A stretch of DNA of 64,000 nucleotides from Symsagittifera roscoffensis (GCF_963678635.1 NC_087068.1:53592213-53656212); one strand, 5' to 3'; shown: positions 47,072-59,041, counted from the first letter of the stretch. Program-made: numbers and translations. Notes: generated from the letters alone by a model not told the origin.

Positions 47072-47884
47072 GTACAGCTAAGATACATTTTATTTTTATA
47101 TGAAACTTTATAGGTAGATTTTTCTACTTACTTAAAATAGCATCGGTACCTTTACGAACTGTTTTAAATTCAATTTAATTTAAAAAAAATTAAATAAATT
47201 AGGCTCATTTTTTTCCTCTCAAGGATTTCAAAATTGCTAAAATTCTAGTTTCGTTGAAAGAAAAGACCTTGTTGATGATCACAAAGAAAAAAAAAATGGG
47301 CTGAAATGATCGCTTGAGATTCTAAAGAATGATTAGATTAGGAGCAGAGATGGATCTAAGATTTTGAAAACTAATGGTAGGTTTTCAAAAAAATGGAAAT
47401 GTTGTCAAACTTATTATCATTTTTCGAAGATTTCCCCAAACTTTATGAAATAGCAGTTTTGAACATCAATTCCGTGTTGCAAGCGATTTTTTTAAGAAAC
47501 GGGCAAAGTTTCTAGAATTGAAGTTTTCTGGAATTTTGGATAACGAAGATTTTCAGATTTTTAAAAAAATTTCAAAAAATGCGTGCTTTGGTCAAAGCTC
47601 ACACATAAAAAATGATTAAATATTGGATATAAACCCTTAGAAAATGTATAGGGTGCTCATTCTAAGAGTTTAAAAAATAATGTTGCATTTTGTTGCATCC
47701 TGCGTCGAAATTCGACTTAGGTTTCAACTTTCAAGGCCATTTGCTACTGAATATTTTTGGTGTAGACGCTGTCTTGTCAAGCAAAAACTTAAAATTAATC
47801 AATTCTCGTCGTGACATTTGAAATATATCGAATTGTTATCTCGATAGCCGAAATATAAGGTTGAGCATCTCGTTCTTATGCACC

Positions 47885-48090
47885 TACATTACTAGGCCAA
47901 ACTGTGCATTTTGTGCATTGTAAGCTGATTCCTCAACAAGAATGCTCCCTTTGTTCTTCTTTTGTTCTTTCCTTCTATTTGATCGTTCCGACAAAATTTT
48001 AACCGGTTTAAAAACTTGTCTCTGTAATCCAGGAACATACAGACACAAAATTGTGCTCCTATCCAGTGCACAGTTTGGCCTCGTAATGTA
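47885..48090 (+). mobile_element. 206-bp MITE in intron 2
   Basis: Inverted 24-bp ends: TACATTACTAGGCCAAACTG at 47885 and its complement at 48067-48090 with one mismatch. No clear target duplication. No transposase. Confidence 0.65.
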
Positions 48091-48354
48091 TGTAAAAGCT
48101 TTTCATTCTTCTGCCAACTCTCAAAAATAGGTCAGTTAAAAGATCTGATGTGTCAATTACTAATTATGTTCCTGCATTTGTTTCTTCCACGTCACCTAAT
48201 ACATCGCTGATCTCCTTTTTTCAAGAGTCACTGCGCTCTCGTATCTTTTTTTGCCAGCTATCGTACTGTGCCAGCTCCGTACTGTGCCAGCTATCCAATT
48301 TAAAAAAAGAGTGTCGAAGTCGCATTGTGGCGCCCCCCGCATCCAATTTTAGGC

Positions 48355-49290
48355 GTAACTAATCGATTATAACGGATAATTATGATAATTTTTTGACAAT
48401 TATAATTGATTATAATTACCAAAATTAGGTATTTAAAGGCTTTATAATTGATTCTAATCAAGATATTTTCCAAGAGATTATAATCTCTTATAATCGAGTA
48501 TAGTTGATTATAGGTCTTACAAAAATCCCTTGAAATCAATAATAATTGATAATAATCGATTATAATCTCTTATTTTCCCAAAGTTTTGTCAATTCAAAAC
48601 TATATTCGAATTATATCTTATGGGTTATTATTTTTGTGTCAATAAGGAAATCTCTTGAGAGATCTTTTAAACACTTTGCTTCATCTGAATACAAAGTTTT
48701 ACCACGAAACAAAAGTTTCATAGAGATCCTTTCATATTAGTAGAAAGGTTCCCGCGGTAGATGGAAACTAAATCTTGCGAATCAGTAATAAAACCAAGTC
48801 AATTTGCTGATGTTTTGGAGCTTAAAAAAACTTGAAATATGCATCACAAAACAACTCTAATTGGGAAGAAACGAAAAAACACCTCATAAATCTGAATTGA
48901 TTGGAAAACGTTCAAAACATTTTTCTCACTTTTCATAGGAACCAACGTCTAAAAAAAGCATAAAATATAAGCAATTTAGATGCAACTTGGACAACGACAA
49001 AATGGACAAAAAGGATTATAATCATATATAATCGATCATAATGGATTTTTGTGCAAACCTAATGAATTAGAAATTTGAATAAAAATAATGGGGATTATAA
49101 TCAATTATAACTTATTATAATTGTATAGAAAATAGACGAATAAATAATCAATTATAATCGATTATAATGGAATATAAATAATTATACTTTGATTGTAAAA
49201 AGAAAAAATATAATCAATTAATAATTGATTAAAATCGATTGTTTCTCAATTTTTGTAAAGCTGGTACTAAAATTGTAATATAATCGATTA
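48355..49290. repeat. Cluster of AATCGATTATAAT palindromic motifs
   Basis: About twenty occurrences of ATTATAATCGATTATAAT-like motifs and fragments over 0.9 kb within intron 2. Similar clusters occur at 43.96-44.05 and 44.6-44.7 kb. Low complexity but not a simple microsatellite. Confidence 0.6.
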
Positions 49291-51041
49291 TTAACGCTTG
49301 AACCTGGGTGCAGGCCGGAAGTGTTAGGCCCAGCAATCGTATGATTGAGGTTCAAATTGCATTTGCACTGCAGCTTGCCAGGTGAGTTCTTGCAAGTATG
49401 TCATATTTAAATGGGCGCTGTTCATATGCGCTCTTGTCAACCTAAATATGTAACCTGCGATCTGGGCCTCCGGGCTGGTTTAGTTAAGCAAAAGTGTTTT
49501 GTATTGTTTGTACACTATCTGACCAACAATCTTGGTAAAAGATTTCAGTCATTTTTGTTAGCAAAAAGAGTTTTTTTTTTAATTTCACATTTAAAGGCTT
49601 GACTTGTATCTCTGAAAGCTTTTCAGAAATAGCAAAAAACTTCTGTTCGATTCAAACTCAAAGCTTTTTTCATACGAAGTAAGTTATTTTAAAATTTGTT
49701 CGCGTTTTTTTTGTCAGTTTGTGCAAAAACTTTCTGTGCAAGCTTTGAGAACATGAGAAAACTCGCCATCCTATTTTTCAAATTAGAGAAATCTTTCGGC
49801 CCTCATTTTTTTTCGTTTATCTTTCTCAAGGATTGTCGCCTCAAACAGGAGAACAAAATGAATAAACATCAATCAAAACTTGAAAACCAAAATAAAAATT
49901 CATAAATTGGTCTCTCAGTGTCGGAAAAGACTGATCTGAATCTTTTTGTTTTTCAAAACAATTTTTCGCAATGAAAGAAACATTACTCAATACAAGCTTT
50001 TTTCATTTTTTTTTGCAGTTTTTCCACTTTTTAGCTAAACTGCAATTATTGCTGCTGGACGCAGAAAAAGCAACAAAATGGATGAAAAAAGAAAAAATCT
50101 CAATTTTAAATAGATTTTTATGCCTGTCCTGCTTCAATAAGTGGCCACTCTTGTATATATACTTTTAAAATTTCTTATTTCGAACCGGTGTTTCTTGAGA
50201 AATGGTTCCAAATTTTAAGTGTCGTTCAAATTGCGACTAAAATGATTCATGATTCCTGATTTTGCGTGGAAACAAAAAAACGAAAAAAAATTAAAACACG
50301 AATGCAAAGTTCCCCCACAATTTTTCAATGGTGGGAGCTAACACTTATTCTAACTTCGAAACGCAGCCGAACACAGTGTCGAATCATGATCTGATGAAAA
50401 AGCGAGAAGAAATCTTTCATGTGAAAATACAGTCGACCGGATTTTTATACTCAAAAAAGACAATTTTTAAAAATTACAACGAGAGAAAAGACAAGTTGAC
50501 CAATTAACCATTGTTTTTTGCCACCTGTTTAAAATCCAAACAAATGTAAACCCAATCAAATTGTAAACAACTTCCCTGATTATTGGACCATGTTCACTAT
50601 ACCCTAAGCATGCATTAAACTGGACCAATATTTCGGCATAAAAAAGCATTTTGAAAAAAAACAACATATATTATCGAGGACTGATGCAAATGACATCATC
50701 GATGGCTCATTGCTGACTTGTCGCTGAGTCATGAAAAATCGACGGCCATTTTTAACACTTGTAACCAATGAAACAAGTCTGCATCAGCTATGATTATTTA
50801 CGAAAGATCAACCATGCGTTCCTATTTGTTTTTATTACAATTTTATTAATATGTCTGTATATTTAAACTTTAACTCTAAAATTTGCTTTAAGCTATCCAA
50901 AATATGATAATTAAATTGAACTTCTAGAAATCGAAATAGGACACGATAGTTATTAAGACCCATCTAATCTACTGGAGTCAAACAAGTTAAATCAAAACAG
51001 GCTCAAGTCAAATATGTTGGGTCGGTCGATGAAATAATCGA

Positions 51042-51314
51042 TTAACTTGGCACCATCGAGCACAACTTCAATCCATCGATTCGTCTGAAATGTTTTTCAA
51101 CTTCGTTCTTACAAATAAGACACAAATTGACCCGTTTTTTGCATGTTTTAGTAATTTCAGACAGCCACCAATTCGGGTCGATTCGGTCAAAAAATAAGCC
51201 ATTTGGGTCAAGCAAAATAATCTTTTCTTGTTTTATTGAGTTGGTTCGAACAGTCGATTTGTGTTGAGTTTTTCTCAACCTAAATAAGTCCCTAATCGAC
51301 TCACTTTTCTGCAA
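51042..51314 (-). other. Orphan antisense open frame in intron 2
   Basis: About 90 codons with protein-like composition (DPNGLFFDRIDPNWWLSEIT, KRVNLCLICKNEVEKHF) on the strand opposite the host gene, less AT-rich than its flanks. A possible acceptor TTTGCAG precedes it. No ATG start and no family recognised; it may be a relic. Confidence 0.25.
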
Positions 51315-51372
51315 ATGCGTCCGGTCTGTTTCACGCCATGATGTGTTCCGGACAATATCTGCTTTTTTATAG

Positions 51373-51530
51373 CGATTTGGAAGACGGAGTTCAGAAAGAT
51401 ATGACCCTTGACCTGAACACTGAAGGTCAAGTGATGTTCACAATCAAGCTGGAGATGAATGACAAGAAACAGATTCCAATTTCTCCCACTCTGAAGAAAC
51501 AGCGTCTGGAAGCTGAAAAAGCGACTCAGG
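51373..51530 (+). CDS. SRPBCC/C2 protein exon 3
   Basis: A 158-nt exon, acceptor CTGCTTTTTTATAG, donor CTCAGG|GTATAA. Its first base completes a Ser codon split with exon 2 (AG|C). It encodes residues 273-324 with the last C2 strands (KDMTLDLNTEGQVMFTIKLE) and a basic linker (TLKKQRLEAEKAT). Confidence 0.8.
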
Positions 51531-52029
51531 GTATAAATGAAGGCTCAAAAACAGGCATGTTTAATTCTCTTCAACCTTCAAATTTATATTTATTTTTATG
51601 AAATTGCTAAATTCTTTTCATTACTCTAACATTAACTTAACTGTCAGCTAGGTTCATATATATTGTATTTTAGCAACTGATCGACAAGGAATTGTAAAAT
51701 TTTTTCTTTTGCTCGAAAATTCTTTCTCAAGCTCTTTCTAAAACACAAAAAAGCAGCTTGAACCAAACTAAATACTTCATTCCCAAAATAATGTGGATAA
51801 TTTTTCAGTTGTTTTCTGCCCGGTGTTATATTAGCAATTTCATCACTGTGAGAAAATGTAGCTTTTAATTTCAAGCAGTTTTTAAAGAATATATTTTAAT
51901 CTGACCAAATTAGAACTTAAAATTTTAAAAGCTGAAAAAAGTAACCGATAGAAAAAAAAATATTCAAGTTTTAAAATTTCAATTCTTTCAAAAAAATTTC
52001 AAAAATAGTCATTAATTTTCAAACTTCAG

Positions 52030-52289
52030 ACGGGGCAAAAACTTCAGGCGGTGATTCCGGATGTGGAGCAGAACTACTTCAATTTGTTCAGGCCAAATTT
52101 GTTGAAGATTGTGGTCAAATGCTGAACGAAACGCAGTGTCGAATTGTGGCAAACAGTTTTCTGTATCTAAGTTCGTACAGAGAAGAAATCAAGGTCAATA
52201 TCAATTCACCTGAAGTCCAGGAAAAAAATGTGAACAAAGTGAAGGAAAATGCTTCTAATGAATTGAAGGGCTTGCTTGCAGGCAACTAG
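52030..52289 (+). CDS. SRPBCC/C2 protein exon 4 (terminal)
   Basis: Acceptor CAAACTTCAG; opens with AC completing the codon G|AC; TAG 52287-52289. It encodes residues 326-410 (GCGAELLQFVQAKFVEDCGQ, then TQCRIVANSFLYLSSYREEI), a Cys-containing helical tail I do not recognise. Another frame in the first 110 nt is also protein-like (IPDVEQNYFNLFRPNLLKIV), but it ends early and does not fit the exon 3 phase. Summed coding length is 1233 nt (410 aa). AATAAA at 52477-52482 is a candidate polyadenylation signal. Confidence 0.75.
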
Positions 52290-52429
52290 ACGAAAGTAAA
52301 ATAGCGTTAAAGTTCATATATTTAGAGAAGCAAAAACTGCTTTCAGTGCCTTTTAAAAAATTTTATCACCCATAAAGTGCTATGATGAAACCCGATGAAA
52401 GTTTCCAATCGAAAATTTTAAGGGTAACG

Positions 52430-52570
52430 AAAAAAATTTTAAGCTCAAAATTTTCACTGCTTTGCTAAAACCTCGGAATAAAAATGATCAAGTTTTTTCG
52501 GAGCGCGCAACCCCCTTCAGAATTAATCTTGGCACCGCCAAATAGCGCCTTATAAAATTTGCCTACATCT
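52430..52570 (+). mobile_element. Fragment of the GGCGCGYGCTCC dispersed repeat
   Basis: Contains CGGAGCGCGCAACCCCCTTC and CTTGGCACCGCC segments matching the copies at 17.7 and 46.6 kb. It lies in the 3' flank of the SRPBCC/C2 gene. Confidence 0.45.
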
Positions 52571-53333
52571 GCTTTAAATTTCTGTCGTAAAATTAAACCC
52601 TTTGGAAAACCCGCTGTCGCTATATTCGCTAATTTAAATTCTTGATAAGAGTGCGGGAACACATCTTCATAATTGATAAAAACAAAAAAAGATATCTTAC
52701 AAATAAGTTGAGCTTATTGGTGTCGTAGAAATTAAACGAAGATTATGGAATCAAATAAATTTAAAATAATCATATATTAAAAACATGTTTAGTTGCGCAA
52801 CAATAATTTGAAAATTTCAAATTACCATGTTCAATTTTGCTGAGGTGATGTAATTTAGAATAATTTCAAGAGATAATTTAGATCTTGTAAAACTAATTCC
52901 AGGGTTATTTAAAAATATGTTATGTTTAGTGAAGTTGTTCAAGTAAAATCTTGTAAATTCTTCTTCAAATCAAGAGTTTCCGATGCAATAATGTTAAAAT
53001 GTTGACTTGAAGTTCTTCCTAAGCTTTGCTGTTTATTTTTTTTCATTGCATAAAAACTGTACAAATTTTTATTTGGAAAATGGGAATGTATTCATTGAAA
53101 CGTAGAATTCAACTTTTTGTTCCAATTTTGCTAACAAGGATGGATCATTTCTTTTGTGTAATTTCAATCTTCATAACATTTTTTTCGCTTGATTTTAAGT
53201 TATATCTCATGCGGTTTTTTTCGTAAGTATTTTGGGATCGAATAAATTAATAGGCTCAAAGTTTCAATATTTTGTTTTGAGATTAGCGTAGGAGAAGACT
53301 TTATCCGTCTCAGACATCACTCTAATGAGATAT

Positions 53334-54073
53334 TTAGCACCCCGTACCCATGCGATTTTCTGTGCAAGATTTGAAATTCTTTATTTCTTACATAAGTTGA
53401 TTCTCAGGTCTGAACTTCTTTATTTCTGATCTTGTAAGGAATTACTAAATTTCAGATCTGAAATTGATCTGAAATAGAAAGTTTCAGATCTGAAATAGCC
53501 TTGAAAAAATAAGTTTCAGATTTGAAATCAGATCTGAGAATTTTTTTGAATTATATTTTATGCATTTCGAGCAAAAAATTAGGTTTTTATTTTTTGATAA
53601 TTCTGCCATACACAATTATTATATTATTAACTAGCGATTAAAAAAGTTCCGGATAATTTCACAAACAGTTTTTTCAACTGCTTTAAAAATTTTCAAAAAC
53701 TGTTAAAACCTGTCAAATTTTTAGTTTTTCATGCGCTACTTATGCGTTTCCAATGTTTATTCTATGCTCGGGGAAACATAGTTTGGCAGTCTCTAACTTG
53801 AGATTTTGCCGAATACCTGCTTGTAGCTAGCAGAATCTATCAAAACAAAAAAATCAAAACTAGCAAAAGTTGTGTCAGGATCATTGATTTTTCATATCTG
53901 AAATAACCAAAAAAAACTAAATTTCAGATCTGAAATTAGAGCTGAACTAACCATTCCTTAAAATATCCAAGCGTTTTTTGAGCATTTCAAAATCTATTTC
54001 AGATCTGAAATTTAGATCTGAAAAAGATTATTTCAGATCTGTTTTAGAAAATTTACTGGGTACGGGACGCTAA
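53334..54073 (+). mobile_element. 740-bp palindrome-rich element with terminal inverted repeats
   Basis: Ends TTAGCACCCCGTACCCA (53334-53350) and the complement of TTAGCGTCCCGTACCCA (54057-54073), 15 of 17 matching. Inside, the perfect palindrome TTTCAGATCTGAAA recurs at both sides (about 53452, 53485, 53928, 53997) with variants between. No target duplication and no coding frame. It looks like a non-autonomous foldback element. Confidence 0.65.
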
Positions 54074-54459
54074 TGGGTGCAAATACTCCATGCTACTATG
54101 CAAAATATAAATGTGTACCTCGACATCCAACAAAACGCAGAATTATTTATTCTCTGTGTAATTTTATTCCTCAGATAATTTACAAATTTTTAACAAGAAT
54201 TTTTGAGATTCTAATATTTAAAAAAAATGCTCTGAAGCAAAAAACAAAAGAAATATTTAACAGGAGCTCATTTTTATAAGTGCCAATGCGTTGCCAATAA
54301 GTTTTCATGTGCCAATGCGTTGCTTATTTTTCTTCAAGCGTAAGTAGCTCATCAATCCTGGTCAGAAAACCTTCCAAATTGATTGTAGATAAGGCATTTA
54401 ATTCCAATGAAATCACAAAAAAACCAGACGCATGATTAGAAAACAAATGGGGGTCGGGC

Positions 54460-54720
54460 CAAAACATTGGTTTCTAAACAAAATGTTTATAAATCTTTTT
54501 AGTTTCGTTTTATTTAAAGATTGAATTATCTCAGAATTGTCTTGAAAGACATATATATTACTGGAGCCTTCTTTTGTTTAACTATGTTTCCTGATTTTGA
54601 AAAAAAATTAATTGAAACACTGTTAAATAAAACATCCTTCCCACTTTGTTGTCGAAAATCTAATTTATAAAATATATTTAAATCTAGTTACAAGCAAATT
54701 GATCTTTGCGCGACCAAATG
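54460..54720 (+). repeat. Interspersed repeat, copy 1 (CTGGAGCCTTCTTTTGTTTAAC)
   Basis: Shares TTTTTAGTTTCGTTTTATTT, GGAGCCTTCTTTTGTTTAAC and CTTTGTTGTCGAAA with 55150-55400, and an inverted relative at 55980-56145. Confidence 0.65.
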
Positions 54721-55149
54721 GTTCCAATAGCAAGAAACTCGGAACGAAATAAAACAAGCACCTGCAAAAAAAGTTACGATAAAAAAAGTTACGGCAAATC
54801 TGATTCTCTGAAGCGATTGCGCAGGGCTCAAAGGTTTAAATATTTATTTTAAAGCCCAATTCATCAAAAAAAACAAATCATTCGAAAATTGATAATTTTT
54901 CTGAAGCTTCTCGATAGTCAGTGGCTTATAAATTTCTTCAGAAAAATAAGCGACAGAAATTAATGTGAAAACCTTATTAATTTATGGAGATCTTCTTCTC
55001 CTTAAACTAACAAAAGTTTACACAAAATAATGTAAAAAGAAATTAATTTGTTTTTCCACAAAATTAAATTTGCTGATTTTCTCAAGAATCGATAAATTTT
55101 TAATGGCCAGAAAGTAAACAGAGGTCAGCCAAAAGCCGACTGCTTTTGA

Positions 55150-55400
55150 CAAAATGTTTTAAAAAATTTTTTAGTTTCGTTTTATTTAAGGATTGAGTTA
55201 TGTCAGAAGAGTTTTTCATACAAAAAGTGTATCACTGGAGCCTTCTTTTGTTTAACTATGATTTTTTATTTTGCAGAGATAATATTGAACCACAGTTGAA
55301 TCAACAACACTTCCCACCTTGTTGTCGAAATTTTAGTTTATTTAATTCTTTTTAAATGTATTCGTACAACGTCAAGCAAACTGATCTAGATATATATACG
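55150..55400 (+). repeat. Interspersed repeat, copy 2
   Basis: Direct diverged copy of 54460-54720. Copies 1 and 2 have the same orientation about 690 bp apart. Confidence 0.65.
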
Positions 55401-55979
55401 CGCCCATAACTTCGAATCTTTCGTAGTTCTTGCTTATGTTTTGATCCATAATTGATTAGTTAATTTTTAATTGAAGAAACAAAGCAAACAGGCTGCGGGG
55501 AAAGATTTATAGAACTCAAAAAACGAACTCAAAATTTGTTTTTTAAAAAGCTTCAGTTTTTGAATTTCGCAATGGAAGAGTACTTTTTGCCTACTTACTG
55601 GCAAATTAGCAAGAGCTACTTCAGGGCATTCATAAGTACATTGATATGACTGATTGCCTTTCTGTTGAGCACCTTTAAGACTTTTTCTGAAAAATCAGAG
55701 AAAAAAATCTATCAACGTGACCTAAATAAGAGTCAGAGGTGTTTTTATTGGCTTTTGAAAAAATAACTGACATATGATTTTTTTCAGCTTCGAAACTCTT
55801 GAAACTAAAACCATGGCTAAATATTTAAATTTTTTGTCTGCACAAGAAATCACGAATCTTTGTTGGTTGTGCACTGTTGTTCAGTCATCTAGAAATATTG
55901 TCTTTGCAATAAAAGTTTGCCCATCGCAGCCGCTTCAGAGAATCGGTTTTTTTCCTGCGTGAAAATTTTTTTAAACCAT

Positions 55980-56145
55980 TTGGTCGTGTATATCAAGATC
56001 AATTTGCTTGGCAGAGTTTGATTATAATTAAATACATCATATAAACAAAAATTTCGACAACAAAGGGGCAAGTGTTTTTGATTCAACTGTGTTTCAAGAT
56101 TTTCAAGATTAAACGTTAGAAAAGCTCCAGTCATAAACTTTTTTC
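55980..56145 (-). repeat. Interspersed repeat, inverted partial copy
   Basis: Inverted match containing TTTCGACAACAAAGGGGCAA and GAAAAGCTCCAGTCATAAAC. Confidence 0.5.
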
Positions 56146-56149
56146 AAAC

Positions 56150-57540
56150 CACCTCAGACACGATTTAACCTATAGTTAAAGTAATACTGAAAAGTTTTTG
56201 AAACATTTGGAAAAAGTTTTTTTTTGGCCTGACATTGATTCATTTTTAGGCCCTTGAAAACATCTTGATGCTTGGAAATTTAGCGCAACTATATTTAGTG
56301 GAAAAAAAATAAAAAATTTTAGCATAGTAAATTGGGTGAACCTTTTTTTTAGTTTAAGGAGAATTTTTTCTGTTGCATATTTTGTTGATGAACATTTTAA
56401 ATGGACTATCGAGAACTTTCATAAAAGTTATCATATCTTGAATAAAATTTTTGTTCATAATTCGACCATAAATTAAAAATTTCAGCCTTCCTTTGAGATG
56501 AAAACTCTGCCCTGCGCAACTGATTCAAAAAACCGATTTTTTTCCTACGTCAAAAAAAGTTTTGACGTAAAATTGTTCGCAGAATGCTCGTATTGTTTTA
56601 ACCAGAGTTCCTTGCTATTTTTTCTATCAATTTATCTATCTAAAGCTGGCGTTTTGATCACTAATGAGTTCTCCCAGTTTTCGTCTGATCATCTCAATCC
56701 GATAAGTGAACTTTTTTCTATTATATTTATTATTTGTATATTTACATCACAACAAGGTCATTCAAATATTTTTTTTTGCTGAAAAACTTCTCAAGCACTG
56801 TTCATATCGCACTATAGATATCGAAATCAAACACAAAATTGACAAAATTTCAAAAATATATATATCTATCAATTGAATCAAGCCACTTTATAAAAAGTTA
56901 TGCCAAGGCAATGGAATGAAAAATTAGCATCCGTAGAAAATTTAGTCAATCAAAAAGCCAAAAAGCTGTATGCCAAAATTTTTAGGTCAAAAAGTTCACA
57001 AAGACTTCAAAATTAGTTCACACTTTTAGGTCTCACTGCTCGACACATATTAAGACAAAAAACTAACAAAAATTAATTTTAATGAATTCCGAACAAAACG
57101 AAAAGGTAAACTTACAACCAACGCAAAAAAAAACAAGTTTTTTTGGGTAGGATGGATATTTAAGAAATTAACATGCTCAAAATTTGTCTCGCAATGTTCC
57201 TAATAGCGAAGACCATGCGCTGAGTCTAAAAATTTTTTTACAGAAAAAAACTAGTAACAAATTGTAACACAATTGCTGTCGCAAGTGAAATAATATCTTG
57301 ATTTTGATACGAATAAGTTAAAGTTCAATATGTGAAATTTCTGATTTTCTTGACAAAACCAAGTTTAAATTTTGCGGTTGTTTTGATTCATGTGATTTGA
57401 ATAAAACAATTAATAAATTAAAAAGGTACTTGAGCAAGAAAATCTTTATTTGTATGACAAAATACTCTCCGTTGTAGCAGAGTTGTGATGTTGCGTCTTT
57501 TTTCATTGAAAAAAGCTGTTTCTGAATTTTCATACTGCTT
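56150..57540. other. No gene seen
   Basis: AT-rich sequence. Open frames near 56498-56782 and 57318-57533 are hydrophobic or low complexity and are not supported. Confidence 0.4.
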
Positions 57541-57575
57541 TTTGGTTTTTTGAGATTTCTTTGACACGAGTCACT

Positions 57576-58091
57576 TTATTCTTCTCTGTTTTTCATTAGG
57601 AAAGCTGAAATTGCGGCAACAACCATGAAAAAACTATAAAACCAGCCAAAACACAAGAACGCTATGTAAAATTTCTGCAGTTTGCCTATCACTGTCGTTT
57701 TTACTTGTCAAATATGGTTGGTATGCTACTGTTCCAAAGGTGGCCGCAATAAAAAAGATTAGAAATGTAATAATTGCCAAAGCCATAAGTGTTACTAGAA
57801 ACTGCAGTTTTTACGGCAAAATATACAGAACATAGAATTTTGAAAGTTATAAGCGTCATTACCAGGAATATAATTCCCAGATTAGGATAAACCAAAGCAA
57901 TCGATAGCAAATTGTACAGCTTTAGATTCCCATTAATTTTCAACTCATCGTTTTTTCCCATTGCATGGGAGCATAAGGATCATCACAATCACTACACAGC
58001 TTCCAAAAGGCTAAGCAGGCAAATAAGAACGTAAAAAAGTGCAGAGTAGGCCTATAGCACACATAACACACACAGATCCAGGCTTACACAT
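57576..58091 (-). pseudogene. Inverted, frameshifted copy of the four-helix membrane gene
   Basis: Read on the minus strand from ATG 58091, the sequence follows the intact gene at 58475: MCKPGSVCVMCAIGLLCTF against MCKPGPVCISCGIGLLCTF. It needs at least four frame changes, near 58031-58038 (T run), 57945-57965, 57790-57806 and 57645-57668, to reach a TAA at 57578-57576. Segments in shifted frames still read FFTFLFACLAFWKLC, LKLYNLLSIALVYPNLGIIF, AYQPYL and AAISAFLM. The basic C-terminal tail is missing. The 5' flank also matches (ATTGATTACTAATTAAT in both), so the duplication included the promoter side. Confidence 0.85.
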
Positions 58092-58474
58092 GGTTGAAAT
58101 TGATATTAAATTAATTAATTAGTAATCAATTAAATCAAAATTTCTTTGAATTTTGTGCTGTTTTTAGTTGTCGTTAGGATGTAAAAAGTCAAAATTTAAC
58201 AAAGTTCTGTTTTAAGTCCAAAAAGTGACGTTTTCAAATCTTTGTTATTTGATTTTTGACTTCAATAGCGCCAGAATAAAAACAAAACCAATTATCATGG
58301 ATCAAATTTGGACATCAAATTGCTCAAATTTGTTGTTTTCAGACATATATTGAAAAAAATTTCACGTTTAAATTTTTTTCAGGTAAATTCAAAAAATCTT
58401 AACTCTTTGGTTGCGTTACTTTTTTCTCCAGTATAATTGATTACTAATTAATAAATTTTCGAATCATTTTAACC
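58092..58474. promoter_or_regulatory. Shared spacer between the inverted gene pair
   Basis: 383 bp between two divergent start codons. Both outer ends carry AATTGATTACTAATTAAT (58439-58456 in the plus sense; the complement at about 58119-58136), followed by a short stretch to AACCATG. The ends are duplicated 5'-flank; the middle is single-copy AT-rich sequence. It would be the promoter of the intact gene and the ancestral promoter of the broken one. Confidence 0.55.
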
Positions 58475-59041
58475 ATGTGCAAGCCCGGACCTGTTTGTAT
58501 TTCGTGTGGCATAGGTCTTCTATGTACATTTTTTACTTTCTTATTTGTCTGTTTATCATGGATCAAACTTTGTAGTTATTGTGAAAAGCCTTATGATCCT
58601 AAAGATTGGAAAGATTACCAGATAAGTGATGATAACGAAAAAAAACTGCATGATTTGTTGAATGTTGCTTTCGTTTTCCATGTACTTGGTGTAATTATGG
58701 TTCTCGTCATGTATATAATGTTCCCTATACCTATGTGTTGCATGAATTGCCGGAAAAGTTGCTGTTTCCTTGCAACACTTTTGGTCATGGCAATTTTTAC
58801 GTTTTTATTTTTTCTGATTGCAGCAGCTATTGGAACATCAGCCTACCAACCTTATTTAAATGGTCCAAGTCGCAGTTGGAAACAAACTGCGCAGTTTTAC
58901 GTCGCGTTTATCTGGGTCGGCTGGATTTTCAGTTTAGGCATGGTTGGGGCGGCAACTATGGCACTTTTAATGAAAGATAAAGAAAAAGGTGAAACGCATC
59001 ACAAAAAGCCAAAACCGCACAAAAAACGAGGACGACATTGA
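58475..59041 (+). CDS. Four-transmembrane protein, 188 aa, unassigned tetraspan
   Basis: Single uninterrupted frame, ATG 58475 to TGA 59039. Hydrophobic helices at about residues 8-30, 63-88, 95-120 and 141-167. A short N-terminus (MCKPGPVC) and a strongly basic His/Lys/Arg tail (KDKEKGETHHKKPKPHKKRGRH) suggest both termini are cytoplasmic. The first loop has C-S-Y-C-E-K-P-Y-D-P and the second loop region is Cys-rich (CCMNCRKSCC). The layout resembles tetraspan families such as claudin/PMP22 or MARVEL, but I see no diagnostic signature (for example W-x-x-W-C-C), so no family is assigned. Intronless. It is paired head-to-head with a decayed copy of itself. Confidence 0.75.
   Translation: MCKPGPVCISCGIGLLCTFFTFLFVCLSWIKLCSYCEKPYDPKDWKDYQISDDNEKKLHDLLNVAFVFHVLGVIMVLVMYIMFPIPMCCMNCRKSCCFLATLLVMAIFTFLFFLIAAAIGTSAYQPYLNGPSRSWKQTAQFYVAFIWVGWIFSLGMVGAATMALLMKDKEKGETHHKKPKPHKKRGRH

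Noticed and set aside
49300-49400. Possible tRNA-like sequence with GGTTCAAATTGC
   Set aside because: The B box is imperfect and no cloverleaf can be drawn around it.
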